DNA of 64,000 nucleotides. Source: Dickeya zeae NCPPB 2538. GTDB lineage: Bacteria > Pseudomonadota > Gammaproteobacteria > Enterobacterales > Enterobacteriaceae. The notes below the pieces were generated by a model that worked only from the letters and a program-made list of their open reading frames with translations, did no database searches and was not told the DNA's origin. How positions within the stretch are numbered: position 1 is the first letter of the stretch; each line of letters starts with the position of its first letter. Position numbers and translations under genes: made by a program. The stretch covers positions 2,803,064 through 2,867,063 of the forward strand of contig NZ_CM001977.1 in the NCBI RefSeq assembly GCF_000406165.1. The letters are read 5' to 3'. Shown here one piece after another: positions 1-8,065 of this stretch.

Positions 1-520
1 GCTTTTAACCGATGATGGGACGGATGAGAGCCCCCGACAGGGTTCGACAAAACAGCCTTACCGTTTTGGACCGCTGCAGGCGGCCCGCAGGGCGAGCGCC
101 ACGCGCGAGTCAATCCCGACCAGACATTTCCTTCTCCCAGACAGTTAAACGCAATATGTCGTCACCTGGTGAATGAGAGAAATATCGGTACTTATCATAA
201 AACACCGTTTCTCTTGTATCAGAATAAAATTAACGTTTATTTCATATAATAATCCGCTCCATACACCTGTCTTACTCATATCTTCCGAGCAAAACAAAAC
301 GGTATCTGGTGAATTAAACAGACAAAACATTGATGTAAAACAAAAAAGTTAAAACGATAATTAGTCACTCAGGTTATACTTAACCGGTGGAAGAAAATAC
401 AAAGCGGTTTTTTATTTCCATTAATGTTCACTTAATCTAAATAAAATAAATTTATTTCTGAAAGAACATTGTACCCTTGTATTTTTACCATCGTGTATTT
501 CCTTGGCGGAGTATTCCAAC
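1..520. other. Gene-free upstream region with a GC-rich 5' end
   Basis: No convincing gene is seen. Bases 1-130 are strikingly GC-rich, with short overlapping inverted repeats around 70-110 (clusters of GGCGGCC, CCGCAGGGC and GCGAGCGCC), while 180-500 is AT-rich and reads like a promoter/leader for the receptor gene that starts at 521. A ribosome-binding GGAG lies at 508-511, nine bases before that ATG. I could not find a convincing sigma-28 promoter: the nearest match, around 343-360, has the wrong spacer. Confidence 0.5.
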
Positions 521-2125
521 ATGACTATCGTAAAAAAACTAGCTATCGTAATCAGTATCTTCGCCCTCGCATTGATTAGCGTAGGTGGCTTTGGGCTTCA
601 ATCACTTAGCCAGTCAAAGGACCGTCTGGAATATGTGATGGTGAATACCTTACCCAGCCTCGACAATCTGGTGCGGTCCAATAATGCATTAAATGATGCT
701 CGCAGTGCATTGGCACTCATCTTTCTGACCCGAGAAGAACAACAACGGAATACCTTAAAACGTGCACTCGATGACTCACTCGCCAAAGTGGAAAAGCTGA
801 ATGCCATTTACAAAAAGGATCTGATTTCTGATCCCAAAGATTTACAGATGGCGAATGATAATCTGCAATACCTGAATGATTTCCGTGCCGCGAAAGATAA
901 GCTGTTCCAGCAATCACAAACCGACACGCAGGCAGCAGAAAAGGCTTTTTCCTCTCAGGGGTACCTCACTCTGGCACAGGAAAAGTTGGTGAAAGGGTTC
1001 CAGGAGCAGTACGACTATAACGTCACGCTGGCTGGTGGACTACAGGAGCAAAATAATACCAGCTTCAAGCAAGCGTTCTTCGGACTGGTTGGCTTGATTG
1101 TGGTGGCATTACTGGTTGCCGGCACCTTCTCCACGGTAATTATCAGTTACGTGCGCAACAGCCTGAATGCCTTACGCCAGACGCTGATCACCGTCAGTGA
1201 AAACCTGGACCTGACCTTGCATGCCGATGCCAGTAAAAATGATGAAATTGGCCAGACATCAGGCGCGTTCAATAATCTGATCCAACGTTTTGCGATGGTA
1301 TTGTCCGACGTTCGTTCTGCCAGTGAAAGTGTATCGACGGCATCCGGTGAAATTGCCGCAGCCAATGAAGACCTCTCTGCCCGCACAGAAGAGCAGGCTT
1401 CGTCTCTGGCACAAACAGCCGCCAGCATGCATGAGATTTCATCCACGATCGAAAGTAACGTCGACAATACGGCACAGGCCAACAAGTTGGGCCAGCAGGC
1501 AAGTGTAGCGGTTCAGCACGGTGATGAAGCCGTACAACGTATGATGCATGCCATGGAAGATATCGCCAGCGGCTCCGCCAAAGTTGCCGATATCACCAAC
1601 CTGATTGAAGGCATCGCTTTCCAGACCAATATTCTGGCGCTGAATGCCGCGGTGGAAGCAGCCCGGGCGGGTGAACATGGCCGAGGCTTTGCGGTGGTCG
1701 CTGGTGAAGTTCGTACACTGTCGCAGCGTTCTTCGTCTGCAGCCAAAGAGATCAAAAACCTGATCGATAGTGCGATTTCCGCGGTGAAACATGGTGCGGT
1801 GCAAGCCGATGAAGTCCGCGATGCTATCAGCAACGTGAAGGGCGTGATTCAAAACGTGTCCAACCTGGTCAACGAAGTCTCGCTGGCTTCAGAAGAACAG
1901 AGTCGCGGTATCTCCCAAATCAATACCGCCATTAACCAGATGGAGGCCGTCACACAGCAGAATGCCGCCATGGTGGAACAAGCCTCTTCGGCCGCAGACT
2001 CACTGAACGAGCAGGCAACCAAGTTGCGTCAGTCGGTCGAAGTTTTCAAACTCGAAACGAGCGCACACTTTACTGACTCACACACCATGAGTGGTGCCGG
2101 TCACCTACGTTTGAGCCACCGCTAA
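521..2125 (+). CDS. Methyl-accepting chemotaxis protein (no NWETF tail)
   Basis: Inner-membrane chemoreceptor of 534 residues. TM1 is at about residues 8-28, then a helical periplasmic four-helix-bundle-type ligand domain, TM2 at about 186-210, a HAMP domain, and a long cytoplasmic coiled coil whose hairpin tip (FQTNILALNAAVEAARAGE, about 366-385) is the invariant CheA/CheW-binding sequence. The start is the ATG at 521, preceded by GGAG at 508-511; an in-frame TTG at 503 would lack a ribosome site. The C terminus ends LSHR and has no NWETF pentapeptide, so it should not tether CheR/CheB directly and probably depends on high-abundance receptors for methylation. The gene is monocistronic, ends at a strong terminator, and faces phoH. 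The ligand is not predictable from sequence. Confidence 0.93.
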   Translation: MTIVKKLAIVISIFALALISVGGFGLQSLSQSKDRLEYVMVNTLPSLDNLVRSNNALNDARSALALIFLTREEQQRNTLKRALDDSLAKVEKLNAIYKKDLISDPKDLQMANDNLQYLNDFRAAKDKLFQQSQTDTQAAEKAFSSQGYLTLAQEKLVKGFQEQYDYNVTLAGGLQEQNNTSFKQAFFGLVGLIVVALLVAGTFSTVIISYVRNSLNALRQTLITVSENLDLTLHADASKNDEIGQTSGAFNNLIQRFAMVLSDVRSASESVSTASGEIAAANEDLSARTEEQASSLAQTAASMHEISSTIESNVDNTAQANKLGQQASVAVQHGDEAVQRMMHAMEDIASGSAKVADITNLIEGIAFQTNILALNAAVEAARAGEHGRGFAVVAGEVRTLSQRSSSAAKEIKNLIDSAISAVKHGAVQADEVRDAISNVKGVIQNVSNLVNEVSLASEEQSRGISQINTAINQMEAVTQQNAAMVEQASSAADSLNEQATKLRQSVEVFKLETSAHFTDSHTMSGAGHLRLSHR

Positions 2126-2143
2126 GTCGTCAGGTATAGCGAT

Positions 2144-2172
2144 AAAAAAGGGTTGCGCGAGCAACCCTTTTT
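2144..2172. terminator. Bidirectional intrinsic terminator between mcp and phoH
   Basis: A seven-base-pair perfect GC stem (GGGTTGC / GCAACCC, loop GCGA) is flanked by an A-run on the left and a T-run on the right, so it can end transcripts from both convergent genes. Confidence 0.9.
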
Positions 2173-2192
2173 ACTTGGATGTAGGCCTGGTA

Positions 2193-2981
2193 TCAGGAAT
2201 AGGCCACCAGGGTGCGATGACACAATTCCGAGCGCACACAATCCTCTTTACCAAAGGTCACGATGCTGACCATATCGTCTTCCGTAAATCGCTCCAGCGC
2301 ATCCCGCAGACCGGATTTCACACCAGCAGGTAAGTCACACTGGGTAATGTCTCCATTAACAATCACTGTCACGTTCTCGCCCAAGCGTGTCAGGAACATC
2401 TTCATCTGATTGACGGTAACGTTCTGGGCCTCATCCAGAATCACTACGGCATTTTCGAACGTCCGCCCACGCATGTAGGCAAACGGCGAAATTTCCACTT
2501 TAGCGATTTCCGGTCGCAGGCAATACTGCAGGAAAGAGGAGCCAAGTCGACGTTGCAACACGTCATAGACAGGGCGAAAATACGGCGCGAACTTCTCCGC
2601 AATGTCGCCCGGCAGGAAGCCAAGATCTTCTTCAGCCTGCAAGACCGGCCGTGTCACGATAATGCGTTCAACCTCTTTATGAAGCAGTGCTTCAGCCGCT
2701 TTGGCCGCACTGAGAAACGTTTTGCCACAACCAGCCTCGCCAGTGGCAAAGATTAACTGTTTATTTTCTATTGCAGACAAGTAGTGTTCCTGCGCCGGGT
2801 TTCGGGCCTCAATTATTGAGGTGTCACGGCTCTCACGCGCCATACCGATAGCTTCAATGCCGCCCAACTGAACCAGAGAAGTGACCGAATCTTCTTCACG
2901 CTGACGATGACTGCGCGATTCACGTCTGATAACACGTTTGGCTTCACGACGCGCTTTGATCACTGCTTTTTGTCTTCCCAT
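2193..2981 (-). CDS. phoH: PhoH-family ATPase
   Basis: Cytosolic P-loop ATPase of 262 residues, very close to E. coli PhoH along its full length as I recall it. The N terminus is highly basic (about residues 1-30). Walker A is GEAGCGKT at about residues 80-87 and Walker B with the following DEAQN is at about 183-188. PhoH proteins are related to the ATPase half of superfamily I helicases; in E. coli the gene is induced by phosphate starvation, but its precise role is unclear. It stands alone, facing the upstream receptor gene across a shared terminator. I saw no convincing PhoB box: the palindrome TGTCAT-N4-ATGACA at 3392-3407 is inverted rather than a direct repeat and lies 400 bases away. 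The start is the ATG at 2981. Confidence 0.93.
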   Translation of the reverse strand: MGRQKAVIKARREAKRVIRRESRSHRQREEDSVTSLVQLGGIEAIGMARESRDTSIIEARNPAQEHYLSAIENKQLIFATGEAGCGKTFLSAAKAAEALLHKEVERIIVTRPVLQAEEDLGFLPGDIAEKFAPYFRPVYDVLQRRLGSSFLQYCLRPEIAKVEISPFAYMRGRTFENAVVILDEAQNVTVNQMKMFLTRLGENVTVIVNGDITQCDLPAGVKSGLRDALERFTEDDMVSIVTFGKEDCVRSELCHRTLVAYS

Positions 2982-3625
2982 AGTGGCACCTTACAGTTTG
3001 TTTCACTGACCGAACGACCTGAGATCGACGGTGTTTTGTTCACAAATGAGGTTTGGCTTCCTTATTAAGCCGTAGCGTTGGAAATGACGAAAACCAATAC
3101 ATAACCGACACCGCTCCTCTTGCGAAGATGTGCGTTCGACATTGGCATAAGTGAATGGAGCGGAAATCGCTCTATGGGGATTATCACAACAACCGGGAGA
3201 CAGTGAAAAAACGGAGCGGGAGAGAGAACCTCCGCCTTGATAAGGCGGCAGAAACGGGCGAATTTGCTGACTATTCCGTCCAGGGAAGGACTCTACCATT
3301 CGCGTTCCTCACTGTGACAATAACTATTCGGATGAATAATGATTGACCGCATCAGGCATCCGACATCTGGGGTAAAATTACCGTCCTTAGATGTCATTAC
3401 GATGACAGTGCTCTATTTTGCCCCTTCATGGCAAGTATTTTTGCATAGCCATAACATAAAACTCTATATTGCGCCCACTCTGCGTCAGGCAAGCTATACC
3501 AAATTACTCGAGTTGCAGGGCAACGCGCCAGTAACCTGAATGATGGCGGGTATATATTCGATGAGTCACACAAGGGACGCGTGCTGGGGAGATATCCTCC
3601 GCCAGTTGACGGAGGAGTTCGGAGG
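2982..3625. other. Gene-free region between phoH and fliZ
   Basis: About 640 bases without a credible gene; small open frames on both strands lack ribosome sites and recognisable composition. It holds a short GC hairpin at 3231-3247 (CCGCCTT/AAGGCGG), a short palindromic repeat at 3495-3554 listed separately, and at 3595-3616 a hairpin (TCCTCCG/CGGAGGA, 8-nt loop) just downstream of fliZ. The last has no following U-run on the minus strand, so it is at best a weak or Rho-assisted fliZ terminator. Confidence 0.5.
3495..3554. repeat. Short imperfect palindrome with repeat-like TATACC ends
   Basis: A 60-base imperfect palindrome that begins TATACC and ends GGGTATA; its arms pair over most of their length. 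Its left arm (ATTACTCGAGTTGCAGG) resembles the right end of the larger element at 19213-19490 (read inwards, ATAATTCGAGTTGCAG), so it looks like a minimal member of the same intergenic repeat family. Confidence 0.55.
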
Positions 3626-4138
3626 TTAGTAATGTTTCTGCCAATGCAGATATTGATCGTACTTGCGCAGAGCGCTGCGGTATGTATTTTGCTCGATATC
3701 AGGTAAATAATCGCAGACACGCTGCTGAATATTACCGTCTGAGGTGAAACTTTCCTGTGGGTAATTTTTCGCCAACAGTAATTCATCCAGACGTCGTAAG
3801 CGAATGACATATTCACGCATCGTGCTGTGTCGCACTTCTGTCTGCTCTATCAAATACTGTGTAAACGCTTTGATATCGAAGTAATTGGCGTGCGTATTGC
3901 AGGAGACCTCGCTGCAAAAACGGCATAGCGGGATGAGTTCTTCCTGCACAGACTCCCAGATCGTGTTGTCAATCAGTCTATCCATCATGGCAATCGACTT
4001 CTTGTTGATGAGCTGATCACGAAATACCAGCGACACACGATCCAGTTCTTTGGCGCAATGAGCGCAGTGTGTTTGTCTGTGTTTGAAGTCCTTCAAGTAA
4101 CGGCTAAGAAGCTGCTTCTTCCTGGTTGATTGAGGCAT
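3626..4138 (-). CDS. fliZ: Flagellar regulatory protein FliZ
   Basis: FliZ, 170 residues, resembles the E. coli protein, with a conserved N-terminal block (LSRYLKDFKHRQTHCAHC), paired cysteines around residues 30 and 86-93, and a tyrosine-recombinase-like DNA-binding core containing VRHSTMREYVIRLRRL. In enterics FliZ is a DNA-binding modulator: it represses some sigma-S promoters and sustains FlhDC activity. The chosen start (ATG 4138) has an AGGA about nine bases upstream and matches the family; an upstream in-frame TTG at 4168 is unlikely. It lies 52 bases after fliA on the same strand, as in E. coli fliAZ. No strong terminator follows. Confidence 0.9.
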   Translation of the reverse strand: MPQSTRKKQLLSRYLKDFKHRQTHCAHCAKELDRVSLVFRDQLINKKSIAMMDRLIDNTIWESVQEELIPLCRFCSEVSCNTHANYFDIKAFTQYLIEQTEVRHSTMREYVIRLRRLDELLLAKNYPQESFTSDGNIQQRVCDYLPDIEQNTYRSALRKYDQYLHWQKHY

Positions 4139-4190
4139 GAGTCCATTCCTGACTGTAGGGTGGTACAACTACATGTCTGTGTGCTCCAAA

Positions 4191-4913
4191 TTAAACGTCA
4201 CTCATTAATTTTGCACGCAGACGCTTTATCGCCTGGCTATGCAACTGACTAACGCGCGACTCACCCACCTCAAGAACCGCACCGATTTCCTTCAGGTTCA
4301 GTTCTTCCTGGTAGTAGAGAGTCAACACCATTTTTTCGCGCTCCGGCAGGTTTTCAATCGCGTCCATCACCCGTTGACGTAGATTTACGTCCATCAACAG
4401 GTTTAATGGATTGGCATCCTCATTCCCTTCCAGTAACGCCTCAGCGCTATCCCCATGCTCTTCCCGCCACTCATCGTAAGAAAACAGCTGGCTATTGTTG
4501 GTATCCAGCAGAATCTGACGATATTCCTCTAACGAGATGTTCAGGGTTTGGGCCACTTCCTGTTCGGTTGGGGCCCGGCCGAGTGACTGTTCAGCCTGCT
4601 GCATTGCCTGAGCCACTTCCCGGGCGTTACGCCTGACACTACGTGGCGCCCAGTCCCGGCTGCGCAACTCATCCAGCATCGCGCCACGAATACGTTGCAC
4701 GGCATAGGTAGTAAATGCCGTACCTTGCAACGAATCATAACGCTCTACGGCACTGAGCAGCCCAATGCCCCCTGCCTGCAGGAGGTCATCAAGCTCAACG
4801 CTTGCCGGAAGACGAACCTGCAACCGCAAGGCTTCATGGCGCACCAACGGAACATAGCGCTTCCATAATGAATTTTTATCCATTGTGCCTTCAGCGGTAT
4901 ACAGTTCGCTCAC
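4191..4913 (-). CDS. fliA: RNA polymerase sigma factor for flagellar genes (sigma-28)
   Basis: Sigma-28 (FliA), 240 residues, directs RNA polymerase to late flagellar and chemotaxis promoters. Region 2 is seen at about residues 15-90 (DDLLQAGGIGLLSAVERYD, then FTTYAVQRIRGAMLDELR), region 3 at about 95-180, and the region 4 helix-turn-helix near the C terminus (LKEIGAVLEVGESRVSQLHS). The sequence is close to E. coli FliA throughout, including the N-terminal LYTAEG. It is held inactive by FlgM (encoded at 42645) until the hook is finished. Targets visible in this window include promoters before fliC, fliD, flgK, flgM and upstream of cheR. The gene leads fliA-fliZ. Confidence 0.97.
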   Translation of the reverse strand: MSELYTAEGTMDKNSLWKRYVPLVRHEALRLQVRLPASVELDDLLQAGGIGLLSAVERYDSLQGTAFTTYAVQRIRGAMLDELRSRDWAPRSVRRNAREVAQAMQQAEQSLGRAPTEQEVAQTLNISLEEYRQILLDTNNSQLFSYDEWREEHGDSAEALLEGNEDANPLNLLMDVNLRQRVMDAIENLPEREKMVLTLYYQEELNLKEIGAVLEVGESRVSQLHSQAIKRLRAKLMSDV

Positions 4914-5209
4914 AGTGATAAATACCTATAAAATTAAGGTGCTCAACATCATTATGCGTTTAGCATACTATGACAATCGGAAGAATAGGTGCAGAAAAAA
5001 GGCTTTTTTCAGATATGCTGCCAATTTCCCATTTCTGAAAATTGTAGCGGCTATAGCGCAAGGTGGATACCTACCCCGACAGGAAAGGCGCATTTTTTGT
5101 GATATTGATGTGCAGTTACTGACTGATAATGAAAGAAACTATTAACACAATAATTGTCATGATGAAGGAAAAATCAGACTGCTATTACTCTACAATCCGC
5201 TTTATGCTA
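4914..5209. other. fliA upstream region
   Basis: Gene-free leader between fliA and the terminator of the glycosylation island. It should carry the fliA promoter(s), but neither a convincing FlhDC box nor a sigma-28 promoter could be read. A perfect AT-rich palindrome (GAAAAAA-GGC-TTTTTTC) sits near 4996-5012. Confidence 0.4.
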
Positions 5210-5238
5210 AATAAGGTGGTGTAAACCACCACCTTATT
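5210..5238 (-). terminator. Intrinsic terminator of the glycosylation island
   Basis: A perfect 12-bp stem (AATAAGGTGGTG / CACCACCTTATT) with a 5-base loop lies 18 bases beyond the stop of the last island gene; on the minus strand it ends in a short U-rich tract. It separates the island from fliA. Confidence 0.85.
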
Positions 5239-5256
5239 CCCAATCATCGACTGACT

Positions 5257-6684
5257 TTAGTGATTAATTTTATTACCATACTTTTCAGATAGATAATCTT
5301 TATATTCTGCATAGCGATTTTGGGCATCCTTGATAGTCGTCACCACCCAGGAAAATGAGCCTTCCCTGTGATTAACATCACAGACAAAAGAAGCATCAAT
5401 ACGTGATATATGGGTCGACTTTCCAATACCATCCAGGACAGCAGATAACGCGACCTGATCTAAAAACCAGACGGCGTTATTTTTCATCAAGTTATTCCAT
5501 ATAAAAAGCGCAACTTTTTTGACGAAACGTCTGGATTCCTCACCACCATTTAGATAAACAAACCCAGCAATCGCTTTTTCCCAGAACGGTGCACTCTCAC
5601 TTTTCGTCAAAGCAATGTCAGCGCTTCCTATTTTATGTCCGACAAATTGCCAGTCATTTCTCATCAGACAATCTGCATCGACAACGATCAACGGGCCTTT
5701 CATGATAGGTAACAGATAATTGGCCGCAACAAATCGTCTGCAAGCGTAGTGCACATTGATACCCGTTACATCAGCAATGAATTCGGATGTACAAGAAATA
5801 TTTAACTCAGGAAATTGGGCATGCTTGGTTTTGATATCTTCTGCCGTTGCATCATCAATATTATAAACATGCAGATGCACATTGAATTTTTCACGGTTCG
5901 TCTCGTAAAGAGAGTAAATCAGATACGCAGCATGCTGATGGTAATACTTGATATCACAGGCAATCAATACAGTAGGCTTATCATTATCTAACTCTCTTTT
6001 CAGTAGCCATTGATAATGATCGTAGTTGATATCTTCTGTTTTTGATATCAGTGAACTAAAATCAATATAGGAGTCGGGGTAACCACCATTTTTGAATATG
6101 GTCGACACAACCATCAATAAAGCTAACGGATCTTCACCAATAAGATAGGAGTTCGCCGTCATTTTTTTGACAAGTAAGAATGCATACTCGTAATCCTCTT
6201 CCAGAATACAAGTAAGCAGTAAAATCTTAAAGATAACAGGCACATCTTGCAGAGTATCTAAATTGTTCTCGATGAGTCCAATCGCCTGCTCTACCGCGCC
6301 AATACGGAAAAGAAGCTGGATCGATGCAACTAAATACTCAATATTCGGAGCCAACTCCAGCACATCGCTAAGATAGCTGATAACACTATTAATGTATTCG
6401 GTCGGCATACGTACCTGCTGACCGTCCCACTTTTCATCCAAAGACAGATTAGACAGCGCTATCGCATTAAGCAGTAATTTTAATGCGCGATCCTGGGCCT
6501 CGGGTAAATTGCTCTGACTGGCGGCCAGATTTTTGTTTAGGGCATAGAGATCGCTGCTTCTATTGACGATGACATCAAGAACAATTTTTTTCGGCAAATC
6601 ACCAATGCTGCCAATCATCAATTCACGACTGAACACATCCCGATAGTATTGATGTGTTGATTTTACCTGCGTGTAATCCGCCAT
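5257..6684 (-). CDS. Putative glycosyltransferase of the flagellin sugar island
   Basis: A 475-residue soluble protein. The first ~220 residues are largely helical without a recognised motif; the C-terminal half resembles a GT-A/GT8-like nucleotide-sugar transferase, with a hydrophobic strand ending in a DxD-type metal motif (VVDADCLMR, about residues 331-339) and a later FLDQVALSAVL block typical of such enzymes. No signal peptide or membrane helix is visible. The start is ATG 6684, with GAAGG six to ten bases upstream; a TTG six bases earlier is less likely. It is the promoter-distal gene of the minus-strand island, before a strong terminator. Likely role: adding a sugar to the flagellin glycan. 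The donor is unknown. It looks AT-richer than the flagellar genes, suggesting acquisition as part of a variable island. Confidence 0.7.
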   Translation of the reverse strand: MADYTQVKSTHQYYRDVFSRELMIGSIGDLPKKIVLDVIVNRSSDLYALNKNLAASQSNLPEAQDRALKLLLNAIALSNLSLDEKWDGQQVRMPTEYINSVISYLSDVLELAPNIEYLVASIQLLFRIGAVEQAIGLIENNLDTLQDVPVIFKILLLTCILEEDYEYAFLLVKKMTANSYLIGEDPLALLMVVSTIFKNGGYPDSYIDFSSLISKTEDINYDHYQWLLKRELDNDKPTVLIACDIKYYHQHAAYLIYSLYETNREKFNVHLHVYNIDDATAEDIKTKHAQFPELNISCTSEFIADVTGINVHYACRRFVAANYLLPIMKGPLIVVDADCLMRNDWQFVGHKIGSADIALTKSESAPFWEKAIAGFVYLNGGEESRRFVKKVALFIWNNLMKNNAVWFLDQVALSAVLDGIGKSTHISRIDASFVCDVNHREGSFSWVVTTIKDAQNRYAEYKDYLSEKYGNKINH

Positions 6685-6749
6685 AAACAACCTTCAATTG
6701 TTGTATTTACTGTTACAGCAACATGACCATACATATAACAGAATGTCTT

Positions 6750-6776
6750 TTCGGGTGATTAATACCATCACCCGAA
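6750..6776. other. Intergenic hairpin between fkbM-like and glycosyltransferase genes
   Basis: A perfect 10-bp inverted repeat (TTCGGGTGAT / ATCACCCGAA) with a 7-base loop lies 11 bases after the stop of the methyltransferase gene. There is no U-run on either side, so it is more likely an mRNA-stabilising or processing hairpin, or a partial terminator, than a full terminator. Confidence 0.6.
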
Positions 6777-6786
6777 TAAGGACGTG

Positions 6787-7872
6787 TCAGTCGGCCACAG
6801 GGATAAAGAACATAATGGTTTCAGCCCACCCTTCGGTGTAATGACGCAAATAAATGCGATAATCACTCCGAAGGCTCAGAATATATTCGGGGATCTTCCA
6901 AAAGTCGCTAGGATAATGATAAACCGCCACCGCCAGCTTCGGATGATCATCCAGAATATGCTGTTTCATTCCGGTTAATGCGGCGATTTCCGCTCCTTCC
7001 AGATCAAGTTTGATAAAGCTGACCGGTTCATTCACGACGCTATCCAGCGTCGCGACTTCAATTTTCACATCTCCGTCTTCCGAAATATGGCTGGCTGAAC
7101 CGTCACCCGAAGAAAAGCTCAGCGTAGTATTCCGGTCGAACAACCCCAGCAGATGATAGTTAACGTTATGCAAATCACGCATATTTTCTTTCGCTAACAC
7201 CAGGGTATCACTGCCCGGTTCGAAGAAATGAATACTGCCATACTCTGGGCAACGCTTAGCAAATTCCAGGCTGGTAAAACCATCAAACCCACCACCATCG
7301 ACAAAGACTTCGCCCTCGGAAAATGCGACAAATGGTTCGAAGTACTGTCTGTCGACACAAAAATCATATTTTTCGATGGCTGACAGATTGGCTTCAAGAC
7401 GAAAACGCAAAATATCGTCAAATACCTGGCGAGACTCATCATCTACCAGCAACCCACGAATCCACTCAAATTTCGCGGTATTGGTCGCATGTTCTTTGCG
7501 CATGTCCGTGATGCATTCAAGCTGTGGAACGGTACCGTTACTCAGATCAGCAAACGCGAAATAGTCCATCACCTCTTTGACGCCAGCCGCTCTCAGTTTC
7601 GCTACGCCAGTTTTAGGACGAGAATTGGTCACCGCAGACACCACCATGCTGTCTTTCTCGACTTGATTCAGGCGCAGCACCGGCTTGCCTAACCATGTCG
7701 TTAGGGTAGTGTACTCGTCAATAAAACCATCAACCGGTGCGACTCTGGCGACCGCTTCTGCATACGGGTTCACGCCCAATACATAGCGCTTAGTCCCATC
7801 GACACGGGTAAACCGCTCAAAAAAGTTAGCTGTTGCGCTATTAACTGCCGCGGGCTTACTGGTTGTATTCAT
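6787..7872 (-). CDS. FkbM-family methyltransferase
   Basis: SAM-dependent methyltransferase of the FkbM family, which usually O-methylates sugars or small-molecule hydroxyls. The C-terminal half carries the family signature: a glycine-rich SAM loop (FVDGGGFDGFTS, about residues 190-201), an acidic residue closing the next strand (HFFEPG), and FIKLDLEGAEIAALTGM, the FkbM hallmark. The N-terminal ~180 residues are a separate domain without an obvious motif. I chose ATG 7872 (361 residues) because GGAG lies nine bases upstream; ATG 7956 would add 28 residues but has no visible ribosome site. In this island it probably methylates the flagellin-linked sugar. The exact position is not predictable. 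Confidence 0.82.
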   Translation of the reverse strand: MNTTSKPAAVNSATANFFERFTRVDGTKRYVLGVNPYAEAVARVAPVDGFIDEYTTLTTWLGKPVLRLNQVEKDSMVVSAVTNSRPKTGVAKLRAAGVKEVMDYFAFADLSNGTVPQLECITDMRKEHATNTAKFEWIRGLLVDDESRQVFDDILRFRLEANLSAIEKYDFCVDRQYFEPFVAFSEGEVFVDGGGFDGFTSLEFAKRCPEYGSIHFFEPGSDTLVLAKENMRDLHNVNYHLLGLFDRNTTLSFSSGDGSASHISEDGDVKIEVATLDSVVNEPVSFIKLDLEGAEIAALTGMKQHILDDHPKLAVAVYHYPSDFWKIPEYILSLRSDYRIYLRHYTEGWAETIMFFIPVAD

Positions 7873-8065
7873 TCGTCTTCTCTCCAATACCTTCTGATAT
7901 CGCCATGAGTCATCACCCTCATCATGCACCGCTCTGACATGGCTGTTATCCGTCATCGCAGTTTTACCAGTAAAAGTTTAGTGACAGTAATAACACCGGG
8001 TGATCTCTAAACCGATACAGTACAAAATCAGCAACACATTGTTTTATATTTCATCAGGGCATCGC

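Noticed and set aside
343..360. Sigma-28-like promoter before the first receptor
   Set aside because: The -10-like AACGATAA has only a 9-base spacer to a poor -35; does not fit the N11 rule seen at the five clear promoters.
3003..3299. 98-codon minus-strand frame upstream of phoH
   Set aside because: No ribosome site and low-quality sequence; spans a hairpin region.
3392..3407. TGTCAT-N4-ATGACA as a PhoB box for phoH
   Set aside because: PhoB boxes are direct repeats; this is inverted and about 400 bases upstream.
4914..5256. FlhDC box or sigma-28 promoter for fliA
   Set aside because: Best candidates near 4978 (CCGATTG on minus) and 5153-5195 match half or less of the consensus.
5367..5382. 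Perfect CRP-like palindrome TGTGA-N6-TCACA
   Set aside because: It lies deep inside the glycosyltransferase coding sequence, far from any promoter; treated as chance.
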